Positions 6,389-14,018 of a stretch of DNA of 64,000 bases are shown here, in pieces (position 1 is the stretch's first letter; each line of letters opens with the position of its first letter). The stretch comes from an uncultured Neptuniibacter sp. (lineage in GTDB: Bacteria; Pseudomonadota; Gammaproteobacteria; Pseudomonadales; Balneatricaceae). Location of the stretch: contig NZ_CANMIR010000005.1 in NCBI RefSeq assembly GCF_947498015.1, forward strand, positions 244,924 through 308,923. Reading direction: 5' to 3'. A model generated the notes under the pieces. It worked only from the letters and a program-made list of their open reading frames with translations, was not told the origin of the DNA and made no database searches. Made by a program: the position numbers and the translations under genes.

Positions 6389-6437
6389 CAAGGAAAGGCA
6401 TCCGACGCATACTGCGCGGCTGCTTTAAGCGTTATAA
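6383..6437 (+). repeat. attC site of cassette 3
   Basis: Left core ACCTAAC (6383-6389) and right core GTTATAA (6431-6437) are 55 bases end to end, the shortest site of the array. It has a compact GC-rich centre (CCGACGCATACTGCGCGG). Confidence 0.8.
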
Positions 6438-6443
6438 GGCTAA

Positions 6444-7373
6444 ATGGAATCATCTATGACCGATAAGAAAACCAATAATTTTGTAAGAGCCTTAATAGTG
6501 GCATTGACCGGTTTTATAGTATGGATCGTAGCCTATAGCTTTTTGTCACTTGAACCAAAGGGAACTATATCTACTGGAATTATTACGTTAATAGTTCTAT
6601 TGGTTGTTATTGTTCTAAGTGAAAGCTTTGATAACTTTAGCGTTGGGAAAATGTTAACCATGTCCAGAGAAATCAAAGCTAAAGATACCTCTATCAGCAA
6701 ACTGAACTCTGAGAACACAGAGCTTCGAAAAGAACTAGTAAATGTTGTAACGTCAATCTCACAGAATCAATCCAGCACCAACATCATTGGCTTTCCTGAC
6801 GATCTAGCTAAAAAGATGGGTGTTGAAAAAGCAACTGACGAAGAAATAACAAAGAAGAGAACAGAAGAAAATGAAGAATCTACAGAAAGAGCCAGACCAG
6901 TAAGAAGGCGCGTAAACCACCAGAGATTGGAAGAGTTTGCATTTTCTCACTTCCTTCAAAAACGTAATTTAACAGATTACGATCTTATCCAAGAAGCAAA
7001 GCTGGTAACTCAATTCAGCGGCATAGATGCGGTGAGCAATATGCACCCCATATATGATGGGTATATTAATACAGGTGAAAGTGAAATATTTGTTGAGGTA
7101 AAGGTTGCTAGAGCTTCATCTATCATGATGCGCGAAAGAGTTTACTTAATGCTCAACAAAATCTATTTATACAACAAAGTCAAAAAAGCAAATGCACACT
7201 TAAATTTATTACTTGTAGATATTGAAGGTGAAGAGTCCGATTCGCTTAGAATTACAAGAAACACCGATAGATTAAAAGAGTACTTCGAGCCATCAATAGT
7301 AAATGGGCTTCTGCGAATTGTGCCGATTGAGCTAACAGCAGAAGAAATAGCACAGGTTTTTAGTGAAGAGTAG
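6444..7373 (+). CDS. Cassette 4: membrane-anchored PD-(D/E)XK nuclease-like protein
   Basis: The 309-residue protein has two N-terminal membrane segments (about 14-35 and 42-59), a charged heptad-like coiled coil (about 75-108), a Glu/Lys/Arg-rich linker (about 127-156) and a C-terminal soluble domain (about 158-309). The C-terminal domain shows Glu184, Asp205 in PIYDGYI, and Glu218-Val-Lys220 in IFVEVKVAR, followed by a long helix, then the strand LNLLLVDIE. This order (E...D...ExK) is that of restriction-endonuclease-like folds. The anchor plus nuclease-like domain suggests a defence effector held at the inner membrane. Function is inferred from motif order only. AAGG precedes the ATG by 5 bases; a second in-frame ATG at 6456 is also possible. 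Confidence 0.65.
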   Translation: MESSMTDKKTNNFVRALIVALTGFIVWIVAYSFLSLEPKGTISTGIITLIVLLVVIVLSESFDNFSVGKMLTMSREIKAKDTSISKLNSENTELRKELVNVVTSISQNQSSTNIIGFPDDLAKKMGVEKATDEEITKKRTEENEESTERARPVRRRVNHQRLEEFAFSHFLQKRNLTDYDLIQEAKLVTQFSGIDAVSNMHPIYDGYINTGESEIFVEVKVARASSIMMRERVYLMLNKIYLYNKVKKANAHLNLLLVDIEGEESDSLRITRNTDRLKEYFEPSIVNGLLRIVPIELTAEEIAQVFSEE

Positions 7374-7378
7374 GCGCC

Positions 7379-7451
7379 TTATAACAAGCGCGTCAATTGG
7401 GACTAGTTTTCCGCTGGCGCTACAAACTAGCCCATTACGCGGGCGTTATTT
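7379..7451 (+). repeat. attC site of cassette 4
   Basis: Left core TTATAAC (7379-7385) and right core GTTATTT (7445-7451) span 73 bases. The stem GGGACTAGTTT/AAACTAGCCC with one mismatch and a GC-rich tip is clear. It marks the last recognisable cassette end. Confidence 0.85.
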
Positions 7452-7633
7452 CTAAGTGATGATTAAGCTAAGCCCCGATGAGCATATAACAATTAAAACG
7501 CTGCTTTCGCTCGAAGTGCAGGGTATTAGGAGATTTGCCCCCTGCGGTCGACCAGTGCACTAGAATGACCTAAGTTCTATTTTGTAAACCCTCTGGCAGT
7601 TTTGCTGCCCCACTCAAAAAGGATCTGTTTGCC
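7452..7633 (+). other. Array right border and upstream region of the M48 protease gene
   Basis: No gene was found. TATAAC at 7485-7490 followed by GC-rich sequence recalls a decayed attC left half, but no right core follows. The last 15 bases hold AAAAGGATC, a plausible ribosome site for the protease gene. Confidence 0.35.
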
Positions 7634-8449
7634 ATGGATAAAGGCGCATCGGAGTACTACCAGTTTCCTGACAACCATCAGCATGAGCTGCGCAATTTTA
7701 TGCGTTTTCTTCTATTCGGGCTGTTGGGAATTGTTCTGCTGCTGGGTTCGGTGATCTGGTTTGCGGATCGCTTACTGACTCAGATCCCTTTTTCGCTCGA
7801 AAAGCGCTTTGTTACCCCCTATATCACCCTGTTTAAACAGCATCGGGAACTCACGCCTGAACAGTTGCAGGTGGAGGAATCTCTACAGACGCTGGTGGCT
7901 GAGCTGGGTAGCGCGATGCAGCTGGAGGAGGGGATGGATATCACGGTTTATCTGCTTCCGGCCGCAGAGCAGAATGCATTTGCAACCCTGGGAGGGCATA
8001 TCTTTGTGTTTGAGGGCCTTGTGGAGGCGATGCCGGATGAAAATTCGCTGTCGATGGTGCTGGCCCATGAACTTGCGCATATTAAACAGAGGGATCCTAT
8101 TGTCAGTATCAGCCGGGGAGCTTTGGTACAGATCTTCTACGGCTTTGTCACGGGGGATGCCGGTGGCGTGTTTAGTACCGGTTCTGAGATCGGTATGCTC
8201 TTCTTTAGCCGGGAGCAGGAGACGGAAGCGGATCTGATCGCGGTGGAGACTCTGCAGAGAAACTACGGTCATGTGGCAGGCGCAACAACGTTTTTTGAGC
8301 GGTTAGCCCAGAGCCAGCCGGAGGAGGATTCTTTTCACATGGAATGGTTATCCACCCATCCTGACCTGCTGAAGCGAATCGATCAGATCGAAGCTTATAT
8401 TAAGGAGCGGGGGTTTAAACGTGAAGCGGTGAGGCGTTTGGATCTATAG
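7634..8449 (+). CDS. M48 family zinc metalloprotease, membrane-anchored
   Basis: The 271-residue protein has one N-terminal membrane segment (about 24-44) and a peptidase domain with the zinc motif HELAH (His145, Glu146, His149) and the third ligand region EQETEAD (Glu198 likely). This is the M48/Ste24-like family, whose members such as HtpX, BepA and LoiP act in membrane and periplasmic protein quality control. The single anchor and short length are closer to small periplasm-facing M48C-type members than to four-pass HtpX. It stands alone between the cassette array and the convergent TM2 genes. Activity is well supported by the motif; the substrate is unknown. Confidence 0.87.
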   Translation: MDKGASEYYQFPDNHQHELRNFMRFLLFGLLGIVLLLGSVIWFADRLLTQIPFSLEKRFVTPYITLFKQHRELTPEQLQVEESLQTLVAELGSAMQLEEGMDITVYLLPAAEQNAFATLGGHIFVFEGLVEAMPDENSLSMVLAHELAHIKQRDPIVSISRGALVQIFYGFVTGDAGGVFSTGSEIGMLFFSREQETEADLIAVETLQRNYGHVAGATTFFERLAQSQPEEDSFHMEWLSTHPDLLKRIDQIEAYIKERGFKREAVRRLDL

Positions 8450-8458
8450 GGTGATAGT

Positions 8459-8487
8459 AAGCACCCACAAACTGTGTGCGGGTGCTT
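8459..8487. terminator. Hairpin between convergent genes
   Basis: AAGCACCC and GGGTGCTT are perfect 8-bp arms in the 45-base gap between the M48 gene and the convergent TM2 gene. No T-run is present on either strand, so termination efficiency is doubtful. Confidence 0.4.
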
Positions 8488-8494
8488 GGCAGGG

Positions 8495-8749
8495 CTATTG
8501 CGCTTTGATGATGCGGCCGTCTTTGTCTTTAAACGATCCAACCGCAATGATAATAAAATCGACCAGCGCCCAGATACCCAATCCACCCAGGGTGAGCAGC
8601 ATCAGAATACCGGTTCCAATTTTTCCTACATAGAAGCGATGAACGCCAAAGGCGCCGAGGAAAAAGCAGAGCAGTAGCGTAGGTACAAAACCCTTCTCGC
8701 TCAGTTGAACCTCTTCTACCGGGGTGATTTCAGTTGTTGTGTCATTCAT
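8495..8749 (-). CDS. TM2 domain membrane protein
   Basis: The 84-residue protein has the TM2 layout: two membrane segments joined by a short turn, with the signature GVHRFYVGKIGTG and a final LVDFIIIAVGSFKDKDGR. The N-terminal 20 residues are acidic and cytoplasm-like. TM2 proteins are common small bacterial membrane proteins without a defined role. AGGA lies 7 bases before the ATG. It lies 10 bases downstream of a second, related gene, suggesting a two-gene operon from a duplication. Confidence 0.82.
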   Translation of the reverse strand: MNDTTTEITPVEEVQLSEKGFVPTLLLCFFLGAFGVHRFYVGKIGTGILMLLTLGGLGIWALVDFIIIAVGSFKDKDGRIIKAQ

Positions 8750-8759
8750 TGAATTATCC

Positions 8760-9068
8760 TTAATTTACAGATTTCAGTTTTTGTCCGGGGTAGCAAACAT
8801 ATCGTCCATGACCATCTTTGAATGATCCGGTGAGGAGCATGATGGTGATGATAAAGGTATGGATTCCATCGATGGCAAAAAAGAGCAGGGCCCAGAGTAT
8901 TTCGCCGTTGATATAGAAATAGAGGGTGATGATTAGAAGGCTAAAATCGATGATGCCTTCTAGGTATCGACCGAGGTAAAAATGGTGGATGCCCATAACA
9001 CCAAAAATTGCCGAGAGAGATACTGCCACCGCATAACTTTTGGGTGAGGGCTGCTGTTGCGAGTCCAT
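8760..9068 (-). CDS. TM2-like membrane protein
   Basis: The 102-residue protein shares the TM2 pattern with its downstream neighbour: GVMGIHHFYLGRYLEG in the turn and TGSFKDGHGRYVCYPGQ at the end. It has two or three hydrophobic segments (about 14-27, 36-54 and 56-80), the middle stretch being longer than in a minimal TM2 protein. TAAGGA precedes the ATG. No function can be assigned. The paired arrangement with the 8495-8749 gene suggests the two proteins may associate. Confidence 0.72.
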   Translation of the reverse strand: MDSQQQPSPKSYAVAVSLSAIFGVMGIHHFYLGRYLEGIIDFSLLIITLYFYINGEILWALLFFAIDGIHTFIITIMLLTGSFKDGHGRYVCYPGQKLKSVN

Positions 9069-9166
9069 GCTGATTCCTTAGCGTCCAATTGCTGATCCAA
9101 CCGTTCGATCTTAGCACACCGCTCATTGCTGTGGTCAAGCGTATTAACAGCCGATTTTGACAGGCG

Positions 9167-10321
9167 TTATACGACCAGATCGATCTGCTGTAACGTCCCC
9201 GCCTGACCTGATTCATCCAGAAATAACCCGGTGGCTCTGACTTTACCCGCGATCTCATCGCTGTTATCGCCTGCGGTTAACTCCCAATCGGTGGAGGTGT
9301 AGCCCAGGTAGAGGGCGCCGATGTTTTTATCTGCCAGCGTAAACAGACTGCTACTGCCATCGGAGTGCTGTACCCAGATCTTCAGTGAACCCCAGATATC
9401 ATCAGCTTCATCAATGAAGCCGTTGTTGTCATTATCATATTGAGCGAGCTCGTCGAAACCGTTCCCGGTGATGGCACCAAACAGTTCACCTCCATGGTCG
9501 ATCTCGCCGTTGTTATCTTTATCCAGCGCCAGATAGCCACTCGATTCAGCCAGACGGTGTATCTGTTCCTGATCACCGTCCATATCGATATCAAAGGTGA
9601 GGGTGTCGCTACTCAATTCGGCGGCTGTGCCGTTGAAATTGATCACCAGAGGATCTTTCAATGCCGCCCCCAGCCGTATAAAAAGGCTGCTGTGTTCCCG
9701 TGATGAGCGACTCAGATTGAGTTGCAGGTTTAGGTCTATCACTTTGCCGTCGGTGGTTCTGACCTGACCGCTTGCCTGGAAACCGGACTGCTCCTGATGC
9801 ACCACCGTTTCCTCAAAACTGTACTCCAAACCGTATTCAAGCGCGCCTTCGCCGGAGCTGAGGGTGAGCGCACTGCTGTCAGATAGAGTGGCTGGATCTG
9901 TGCCTGTGGAGGCATTGATTCCCACATCCGGGGTGTTCATCATGCCAACATTGAAGCGTTTGCCGGTCAGGCTTTCGAAGATACGGATCAGCATCTCGAT
10001 CTTAAGCTTATCCTCAGGGCTGAGTTCAAACAGGCTGTGGCTGCTACCGGTAGCTTTTGTCATCAACTGATCGAGGGTGTACTTTCCTGCGTCCTGTTTG
10101 GCGATCAGCTGGCGAATATCGCTGTAGGTCGTTTTCTCCTCTTTAACGACAGTGATCGCTTCTCTCTCCACTCGCTCTCTGTGACTGCCAGCGACGAGGT
10201 TTTCCTTATTGAAGGCTTCGCCAGCGCGAACGTAACCTTCGGTCAGCTCTTCACGCACCTCTTTGTATGAGCTGTTCTGCGAGGCACTTTCCAGTGCGAT
10301 GTCGGCTGCGGCTATACGCAT
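9167..10321 (-). CDS. EF-hand-like calcium-binding protein of unknown function
   Basis: This 384-residue protein has no signal peptide; an N-terminal charged helical region (about 1-120) is followed by beta-rich sequence. Two adjacent acidic loops resemble EF-hands or VCBS-type calcium loops: DKDNNGEIDHGGELFG and DNDNNGFIDEADDIWG, preceded by DIDMDGDQEQ. Such proteins are annotated as hypothetical in marine gammaproteobacteria and pseudomonads. AGGTGAG precedes the ATG at 10321. Calcium binding is a motif-based inference. It may be exported without a classical signal, but nothing shows this. It stands as its own transcription unit, 115 bases downstream of the end of epmB on the same strand. 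Confidence 0.72.
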   Translation of the reverse strand: MRIAAADIALESASQNSSYKEVREELTEGYVRAGEAFNKENLVAGSHRERVEREAITVVKEEKTTYSDIRQLIAKQDAGKYTLDQLMTKATGSSHSLFELSPEDKLKIEMLIRIFESLTGKRFNVGMMNTPDVGINASTGTDPATLSDSSALTLSSGEGALEYGLEYSFEETVVHQEQSGFQASGQVRTTDGKVIDLNLQLNLSRSSREHSSLFIRLGAALKDPLVINFNGTAAELSSDTLTFDIDMDGDQEQIHRLAESSGYLALDKDNNGEIDHGGELFGAITGNGFDELAQYDNDNNGFIDEADDIWGSLKIWVQHSDGSSSLFTLADKNIGALYLGYTSTDWELTAGDNSDEIAGKVRATGLFLDESGQAGTLQQIDLVV

Positions 10322-10436
10322 AGCTCACCTATCTGTGATATCTCAAGGGGGACTTATAGATATCGGCAGAGGTTTCAGGAACCGAAGGGGAGGGGGCAGT
10401 GTATGAAAAAGTTTCAACTCATCCCCGTTCCGCGTA

Positions 10437-11453
10437 TCAGGCTAACAGGGTTTTAGAGGGCCTGTCCGGGATCTCTCTGGCCAGCTTTGGCACCAGATAG
10501 CCCGGCAGTTTTGCCTGAAGTTGTTGATGCAGCTGGATGGCAGCTTCATCAGGCAGATCAAAGTGGGCTGCACCTTTGACCGGATCAAGGGTGAACAGAT
10601 AATAGGGCAGAATACCGTACTGAAAGAGGGATTCGCTCAGTGCTACCAGTGTGTTCAGGTCATCGTTGATCCCTTTGAGCAGCACCGCCTGATTCAGAAC
10701 CGTTATACCCTGCTGTTTCAATCGGTTTACCGCGTCGCCCAGTAATCCATCAATCTCATTGGGGTGGTTGGCGTGTAGCACCATAGCCGTTTGGAAGCGG
10801 GTACCGCCTAAAATACTGGCCAGTTCAGTGGTGATACGTTGCGGGATCACCACCGGCAGGCGCGTGTGGATGCGTAATCGGCGCAGATGCGGGATCGCTT
10901 CAAGATCGCTAAGCATCCGTTGCAGACGTGTATCGGAGGTGGCGAGTGGATCACCGCCGGAGAAGATCACTTCGTGAATACTATGATCGGCTTTGAGGTA
11001 GTTGAGGATAGCGTCCCACTGTTCGCTGCCTAAGCGGTTGCTGCTGTAGGGGAATTCGCGGCGGAAGCAGTATCGACAGTTAACCGCGCAGGCGCCACTT
11101 AGAATCAGCAGTACCCGACCGTTGTATTTGTGGATCAGGCCATCCAGAGGGTTGGACTCTGACTCATTCAGGGGGTCACTGACAAATCCCGGCACTGTCG
11201 CCGCTTCTGCGGCGAGTGGCAACACCTGTTTCAGCAGCGGATCATCCGGATTACCTTTCTCCATCTTATCGATAAAGGGCTGCGGGACTTTCAGCGGAAA
11301 TAGCTGTGAGCCCGTTTCGGCACCTTCCAGCAGGGAATTGGGCAGATCTAGGCATTCCAGCAACGCCTGTGGGGTATCAACGGTATGACTCAACAGCTGC
11401 TGCCAGCTGCGCTCCTCCATCAATGGAATCGGTTTTGGAAAAGAATTCATCAT
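10437..11453 (-). CDS. epmB: EF-P lysine 2,3-aminomutase (radical SAM)
   Basis: EpmB isomerises L-lysine to (R)-beta-lysine, which EpmA attaches to elongation factor P. The CAVNCRYCFRR sequence gives the CX3CX2C motif for the 4Fe-4S cluster and SAM, and downstream FSGGDPL and the PLP-binding Lys in the C-terminal region follow the KamA family pattern. The frame can be opened as far up as a TTG at 11516, but that TTG is part of the likely -35 box, so the start is placed at ATG 11453 (or ATG 11450), giving about 338 residues, close to the 342 of E. coli EpmB. The ribosome site is weak. The gene is divergent from efp, its target. Confidence 0.9.
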   Translation of the reverse strand: MMNSFPKPIPLMEERSWQQLLSHTVDTPQALLECLDLPNSLLEGAETGSQLFPLKVPQPFIDKMEKGNPDDPLLKQVLPLAAEAATVPGFVSDPLNESESNPLDGLIHKYNGRVLLILSGACAVNCRYCFRREFPYSSNRLGSEQWDAILNYLKADHSIHEVIFSGGDPLATSDTRLQRMLSDLEAIPHLRRLRIHTRLPVVIPQRITTELASILGGTRFQTAMVLHANHPNEIDGLLGDAVNRLKQQGITVLNQAVLLKGINDDLNTLVALSESLFQYGILPYYLFTLDPVKGAAHFDLPDEAAIQLHQQLQAKLPGYLVPKLAREIPDRPSKTLLA

Positions 11454-11479
11454 AATTTGTTGGGAATAGCCGCTGAAAG

Positions 11480-11507
11480 TTGCTCGCATTCTCCTTTCAA
11501 GTAGAAT
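11480..11507 (+). promoter_or_regulatory. Probable efp promoter
   Basis: TTGCTC (11480-11485) and TAGAAT (11502-11507) are 16 bases apart on the plus strand. The element overlaps the epmB promoter on the opposite strand, so the two transcripts may interfere. Confidence 0.4.
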
Positions 11508-11516
11508 GTGTGTCAA
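11488..11516 (-). promoter_or_regulatory. epmB promoter
   Basis: Read leftward, a perfect TTGACA (11516-11511) is followed after 17 bases by GAGAAT (11493-11488). This is the strongest promoter match in the region and decides against the TTG at 11516 as the epmB start codon. Confidence 0.6.
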
Positions 11517-11575
11517 TTTTACAGCTGGCGCTGGTTGCCGGTTGAGGAATCTAATTACAAGAGATACAGAACATT

Positions 11576-12139
11576 ATGGCTAGCTTTTCTACTAACCAGT
11601 TTAAAAATGGTATGAAGGTAATGATCGACGGCGATCCATGCTCCATGGTTGACGTTGAATTTGTTAAACCGGGTAAAGGACAGGCATTCACACGAGTGAA
11701 ACTGCGTAACCTGATGTCTGGGCGTATTTGGGAGCGTACTTTTAAATCTGGTGAAAGTGTAGAAGCAGCTGACGTAATGGATACCAGCATGGAGTACTCC
11801 TACTACGATGGTGAGCTGTGGTACTTCATGGATCCAAACACCTTTGAACAGGTGGGTGCGGATGAAAACGCTGTCGGTGATACCAAAATGTGGCTGAAAG
11901 AGCAGGATACTGTGACGGTTACCCTGTTCAATGACAACCCAATTGCGGTTGTACCGGCTAACTTTGTTGAGCTGGAAGTGACACAGACTGACCCAGGCCT
12001 GAAAGGTGATACTGCGCAGGGTGGTTCTAAGCCAGCAACCCTAAGCACAGGTGCTGTTGTACGTGTACCTCTGTTCATCAACGAGGGTGAAGTGCTGAAG
12101 ATCGATACCCGTACGGGTGAGTACGTATCGCGCGCATAA
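11576..12139 (+). CDS. efp: Elongation factor P
   Basis: EF-P binds ribosomes stalled at proline stretches and restores peptide-bond formation. The 187-residue protein matches the family length and has the three-domain KOW/OB arrangement. The modified lysine is Lys34 in the PGKGQ loop, the same position as in E. coli, and is the site of beta-lysylation by EpmA and EpmB. Both modification enzymes are adjacent: epmB divergent on the left and epmA downstream. AAGAGATACAGAAC precedes the ATG. The flagellar and che proteins in this window contain many Pro-rich stretches (CheA, the parP-like gene) that would need EF-P. Confidence 0.97.
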   Translation: MASFSTNQFKNGMKVMIDGDPCSMVDVEFVKPGKGQAFTRVKLRNLMSGRIWERTFKSGESVEAADVMDTSMEYSYYDGELWYFMDPNTFEQVGADENAVGDTKMWLKEQDTVTVTLFNDNPIAVVPANFVELEVTQTDPGLKGDTAQGGSKPATLSTGAVVRVPLFINEGEVLKIDTRTGEYVSRA

Positions 12140-12158
12140 GACTCGCTGATTGATATCT

Positions 12159-12184
12159 AACGGCAGCTTCGGCTGCCGTTTTTG
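12159..12184 (+). terminator. Intrinsic terminator between efp and epmA
   Basis: AACGGCAGC-TTCG-GCTGCCGTT (12159-12180) is a 9-bp stem with a UUCG tetraloop followed by TTT. It should limit read-through from the strongly expressed efp into epmA. Confidence 0.75.
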
Positions 12185-12205
12185 GTTTAGACCTGGACAA
12201 TCCCT

Positions 12206-13174
12206 ATGACCGACTGGCAGCCATCCGCCTCCCTGAATAATCTGCAGAAGCGTGCAGAGCTACTGCGTTACATCCGTGAATTCTTCCATCAGCATAATGT
12301 CCTTGAAGTGGATACGCCGGTGATGTCGAACTGTGCGGTCAGTGACCCCTTTATCGATACGCTTGAGGTGAATTACCAGAGTGCCGTGGGTCTGCCGGTG
12401 GATACCCTCTACCTGCAAACCTCCCCAGAGTATGCGATGAAGCGCCTGCTGGCAGCGGGCAGTGGTGCGATCTATCAGATGGGCAAGGTGTTTCGTAACG
12501 GCGAGTACGGCGGCCGCCACAATCCAGAATTTACCATGCTGGAGTGGTATCGACCGGGATTTACTGACAGTGATCTTATGGATGAAGTGGAGGCTTTAGT
12601 GCGCCCTCTGCTGCAATGTCAGCCGATTGAGCGTATCACCTATTCAGATCTGTTTAAGCGCTATCTGGGGTTTCGTCCGGAGGCGGTCACTCTGAATGAG
12701 CTGGTGGCTGAAACGCAGAAACATATCGATATTGAGCTGGAAGACAGTGATCCCAATACCTGGTTGAATCTGCTGATGTCACACGTGATTGAGCCTGAAT
12801 TGGTATCGGTCGATGCACTGTTTGTAACCGATTATCCTGCATCACAGGCTGCGCTGGCCAAGGTGAGAAAAAATCCGCAGGGGCAATCGGTCGCCGCACG
12901 GTTTGAGCTGTTTGTGAAGGGGGTTGAACTGGCGAACGGTTATCATGAACTGACCGATTGGGAGGAGCAGAAAATGCGTTTGGAGTCGGATCAGGCGCTG
13001 CGTCAGCAGCTTGGTTTGCCTGAACGTCCTCTGGATTACCGACTGGTTGATGCGTTGAAATCTGGAATGCCTGAGTGCGCCGGAGTCGCCCTGGGTGTCG
13101 ATCGGTTGTTGATGCTGATCTTATCCACAGGCCAGATCAGCGACGTACTGCCCTTTGATCTACCTAAGGCATAA
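12206..13174 (+). CDS. epmA: EF-P lysine lysyltransferase (LysRS paralogue)
   Basis: EpmA (PoxA/GenX) activates (R)-beta-lysine and attaches it to Lys34 of EF-P. The 322-residue protein is the class II lysyl-tRNA synthetase catalytic core without the tRNA anticodon-binding domain, the usual EpmA architecture. Motif 2 is visible as GKVFRNGEYGGRHNPEFTMLEW and motif 3 near GVALGVDRLLML. It follows efp by 66 bases with a terminator in between, so expression is likely lower than efp. It converges on an ABC permease gene with only 6 bases between stops. Confidence 0.95.
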   Translation: MTDWQPSASLNNLQKRAELLRYIREFFHQHNVLEVDTPVMSNCAVSDPFIDTLEVNYQSAVGLPVDTLYLQTSPEYAMKRLLAAGSGAIYQMGKVFRNGEYGGRHNPEFTMLEWYRPGFTDSDLMDEVEALVRPLLQCQPIERITYSDLFKRYLGFRPEAVTLNELVAETQKHIDIELEDSDPNTWLNLLMSHVIEPELVSVDALFVTDYPASQAALAKVRKNPQGQSVAARFELFVKGVELANGYHELTDWEEQKMRLESDQALRQQLGLPERPLDYRLVDALKSGMPECAGVALGVDRLLMLILSTGQISDVLPFDLPKA

Positions 13175-13180
13175 CCGCAT

Positions 13181-13924
13181 TCACTGGTTGGGGAAGGCCA
13201 GGCGCCTCTCCAGCCAGCGCACCCCTTGAGAGACACAGAGGATCAGCACCAGATATTCAAGCACCAAAAAGGTGTATATCTCCAGTGGCAGGTACTCATT
13301 CACCACCAACTCATTAGCTCTGCGGGTCAGGTCGCTCAGACCGATAACACTCACCAGAGATGACATCTTCAGAATATAGACGAACTGATTGCCGAGAGGG
13401 GGCAGAATCTGGCGGATCGCCTGGGGGAAGATCACCAGTCTCATCTTCTGCCAGTAACTGAGCCCAAGGGCATCTGAGGCTTCATGCTGGCCCCTGCCGA
13501 CACTCTGGATCCCGCCGCGAAAGACCTCTGCCATGAAGGCACTCTCTGCCAGCGTCAGTGTGATGACACCCGCCCAGAAATGATTCAGTGAGATCTCGAA
13601 AAGCGTCGGTAGCCCGTAATACACCCAAAGCAGAAGGACCAGTACCGGTACAGAGCGGACAACCTCTACATAAACCCGGTTTAAGCGGTTAAGGGCGCGC
13701 TTATCAGAAAACGCAGGCAGTGCCACCACCAGACCAAGCAGCATGGCAAAGAGCATACTGAGCAGCGAGACAGCGATGGTGTCACCAAAACCGTTCAGGA
13801 GAAACCAAAGGTTCGTTCGCCCCTGCTCGGTACTTGGGTCCAGAACATACCATCCCCAGTGATATTCGCTGCATCCACTCAAAAACGGGAGGCAGATCAG
13901 TACCAGCAGATAACCAGGTTTCAC
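13181..13924 (-). CDS. Polar amino-acid ABC transporter permease
   Basis: This 247-residue inner-membrane protein belongs to the HisM/GlnP permease family of amino-acid ABC importers. The ATPase-contact (EAA) loop reads EASDALGLSYWQKMRLVIFPQAIRQ before the last segments, and the region RSVPVLVLLLWVYYGLP is characteristic. The N-terminus MKPGYLLVLICLPFLSGCSEYHW resembles a lipoprotein signal but more likely is the first membrane segment. It is divergent from a periplasmic binding protein gene. No ATPase gene and no second permease lie nearby, so it must be a homodimer that shares an ATPase, or the ATPase is encoded elsewhere. Confidence 0.88.
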   Translation of the reverse strand: MKPGYLLVLICLPFLSGCSEYHWGWYVLDPSTEQGRTNLWFLLNGFGDTIAVSLLSMLFAMLLGLVVALPAFSDKRALNRLNRVYVEVVRSVPVLVLLLWVYYGLPTLFEISLNHFWAGVITLTLAESAFMAEVFRGGIQSVGRGQHEASDALGLSYWQKMRLVIFPQAIRQILPPLGNQFVYILKMSSLVSVIGLSDLTRRANELVVNEYLPLEIYTFLVLEYLVLILCVSQGVRWLERRLAFPNQ

Positions 13925-14018
13925 AAATAAGCCTTTATATCGACTAAAAAAAAGAGAGCGTTGTTGCTATGTTATCAATGGTGGTCACAAAGTTGTTAAT
14001 ACTTTTAAGGAATCTGAG

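Larger units (their letters stand above)
4543..7445 (+). mobile_element. Integron gene-cassette array without integrase (CALIN), four cassettes
   Basis: Four consecutive units each begin with TTRRRY-like sequence (TTATACG, TTAGGTG, TTAGGTG, TTATAAG), carry one plus-strand ORF, and end with an attC whose left core is the reverse complement of the unit's own start. That pairing (for example TTAGGTG with CACCTAA) is what a circularised cassette predicts. Boundaries by the G/TT rule are 4543-5307, 5308-5945, 5946-6431 and 6432-7445. All ORFs point the same way, have little or no leader, and are AT-richer than the flanking housekeeping genes. No intI is present in the window, so mobilisation would need an integrase in trans. 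Confidence 0.85.

Noticed and set aside
7481..7530. Fifth attC site
   Set aside because: TATAAC could be a left core, but no right core GTTRRRY follows and the sequence does not complement the start of the would-be cassette.
11454..11516. N-terminal extension of EpmB to the TTG at 11516
   Set aside because: The TTG is part of a perfect TTGACA -35 box with a matching -10, so the extension is not transcribed from this promoter.
13862..13924. Lipoprotein signal on the ABC permease (LSGC)
   Set aside because: LPFLSGC fits a lipobox, but the rest is a permease with several membrane segments, so lipidation is unlikely.
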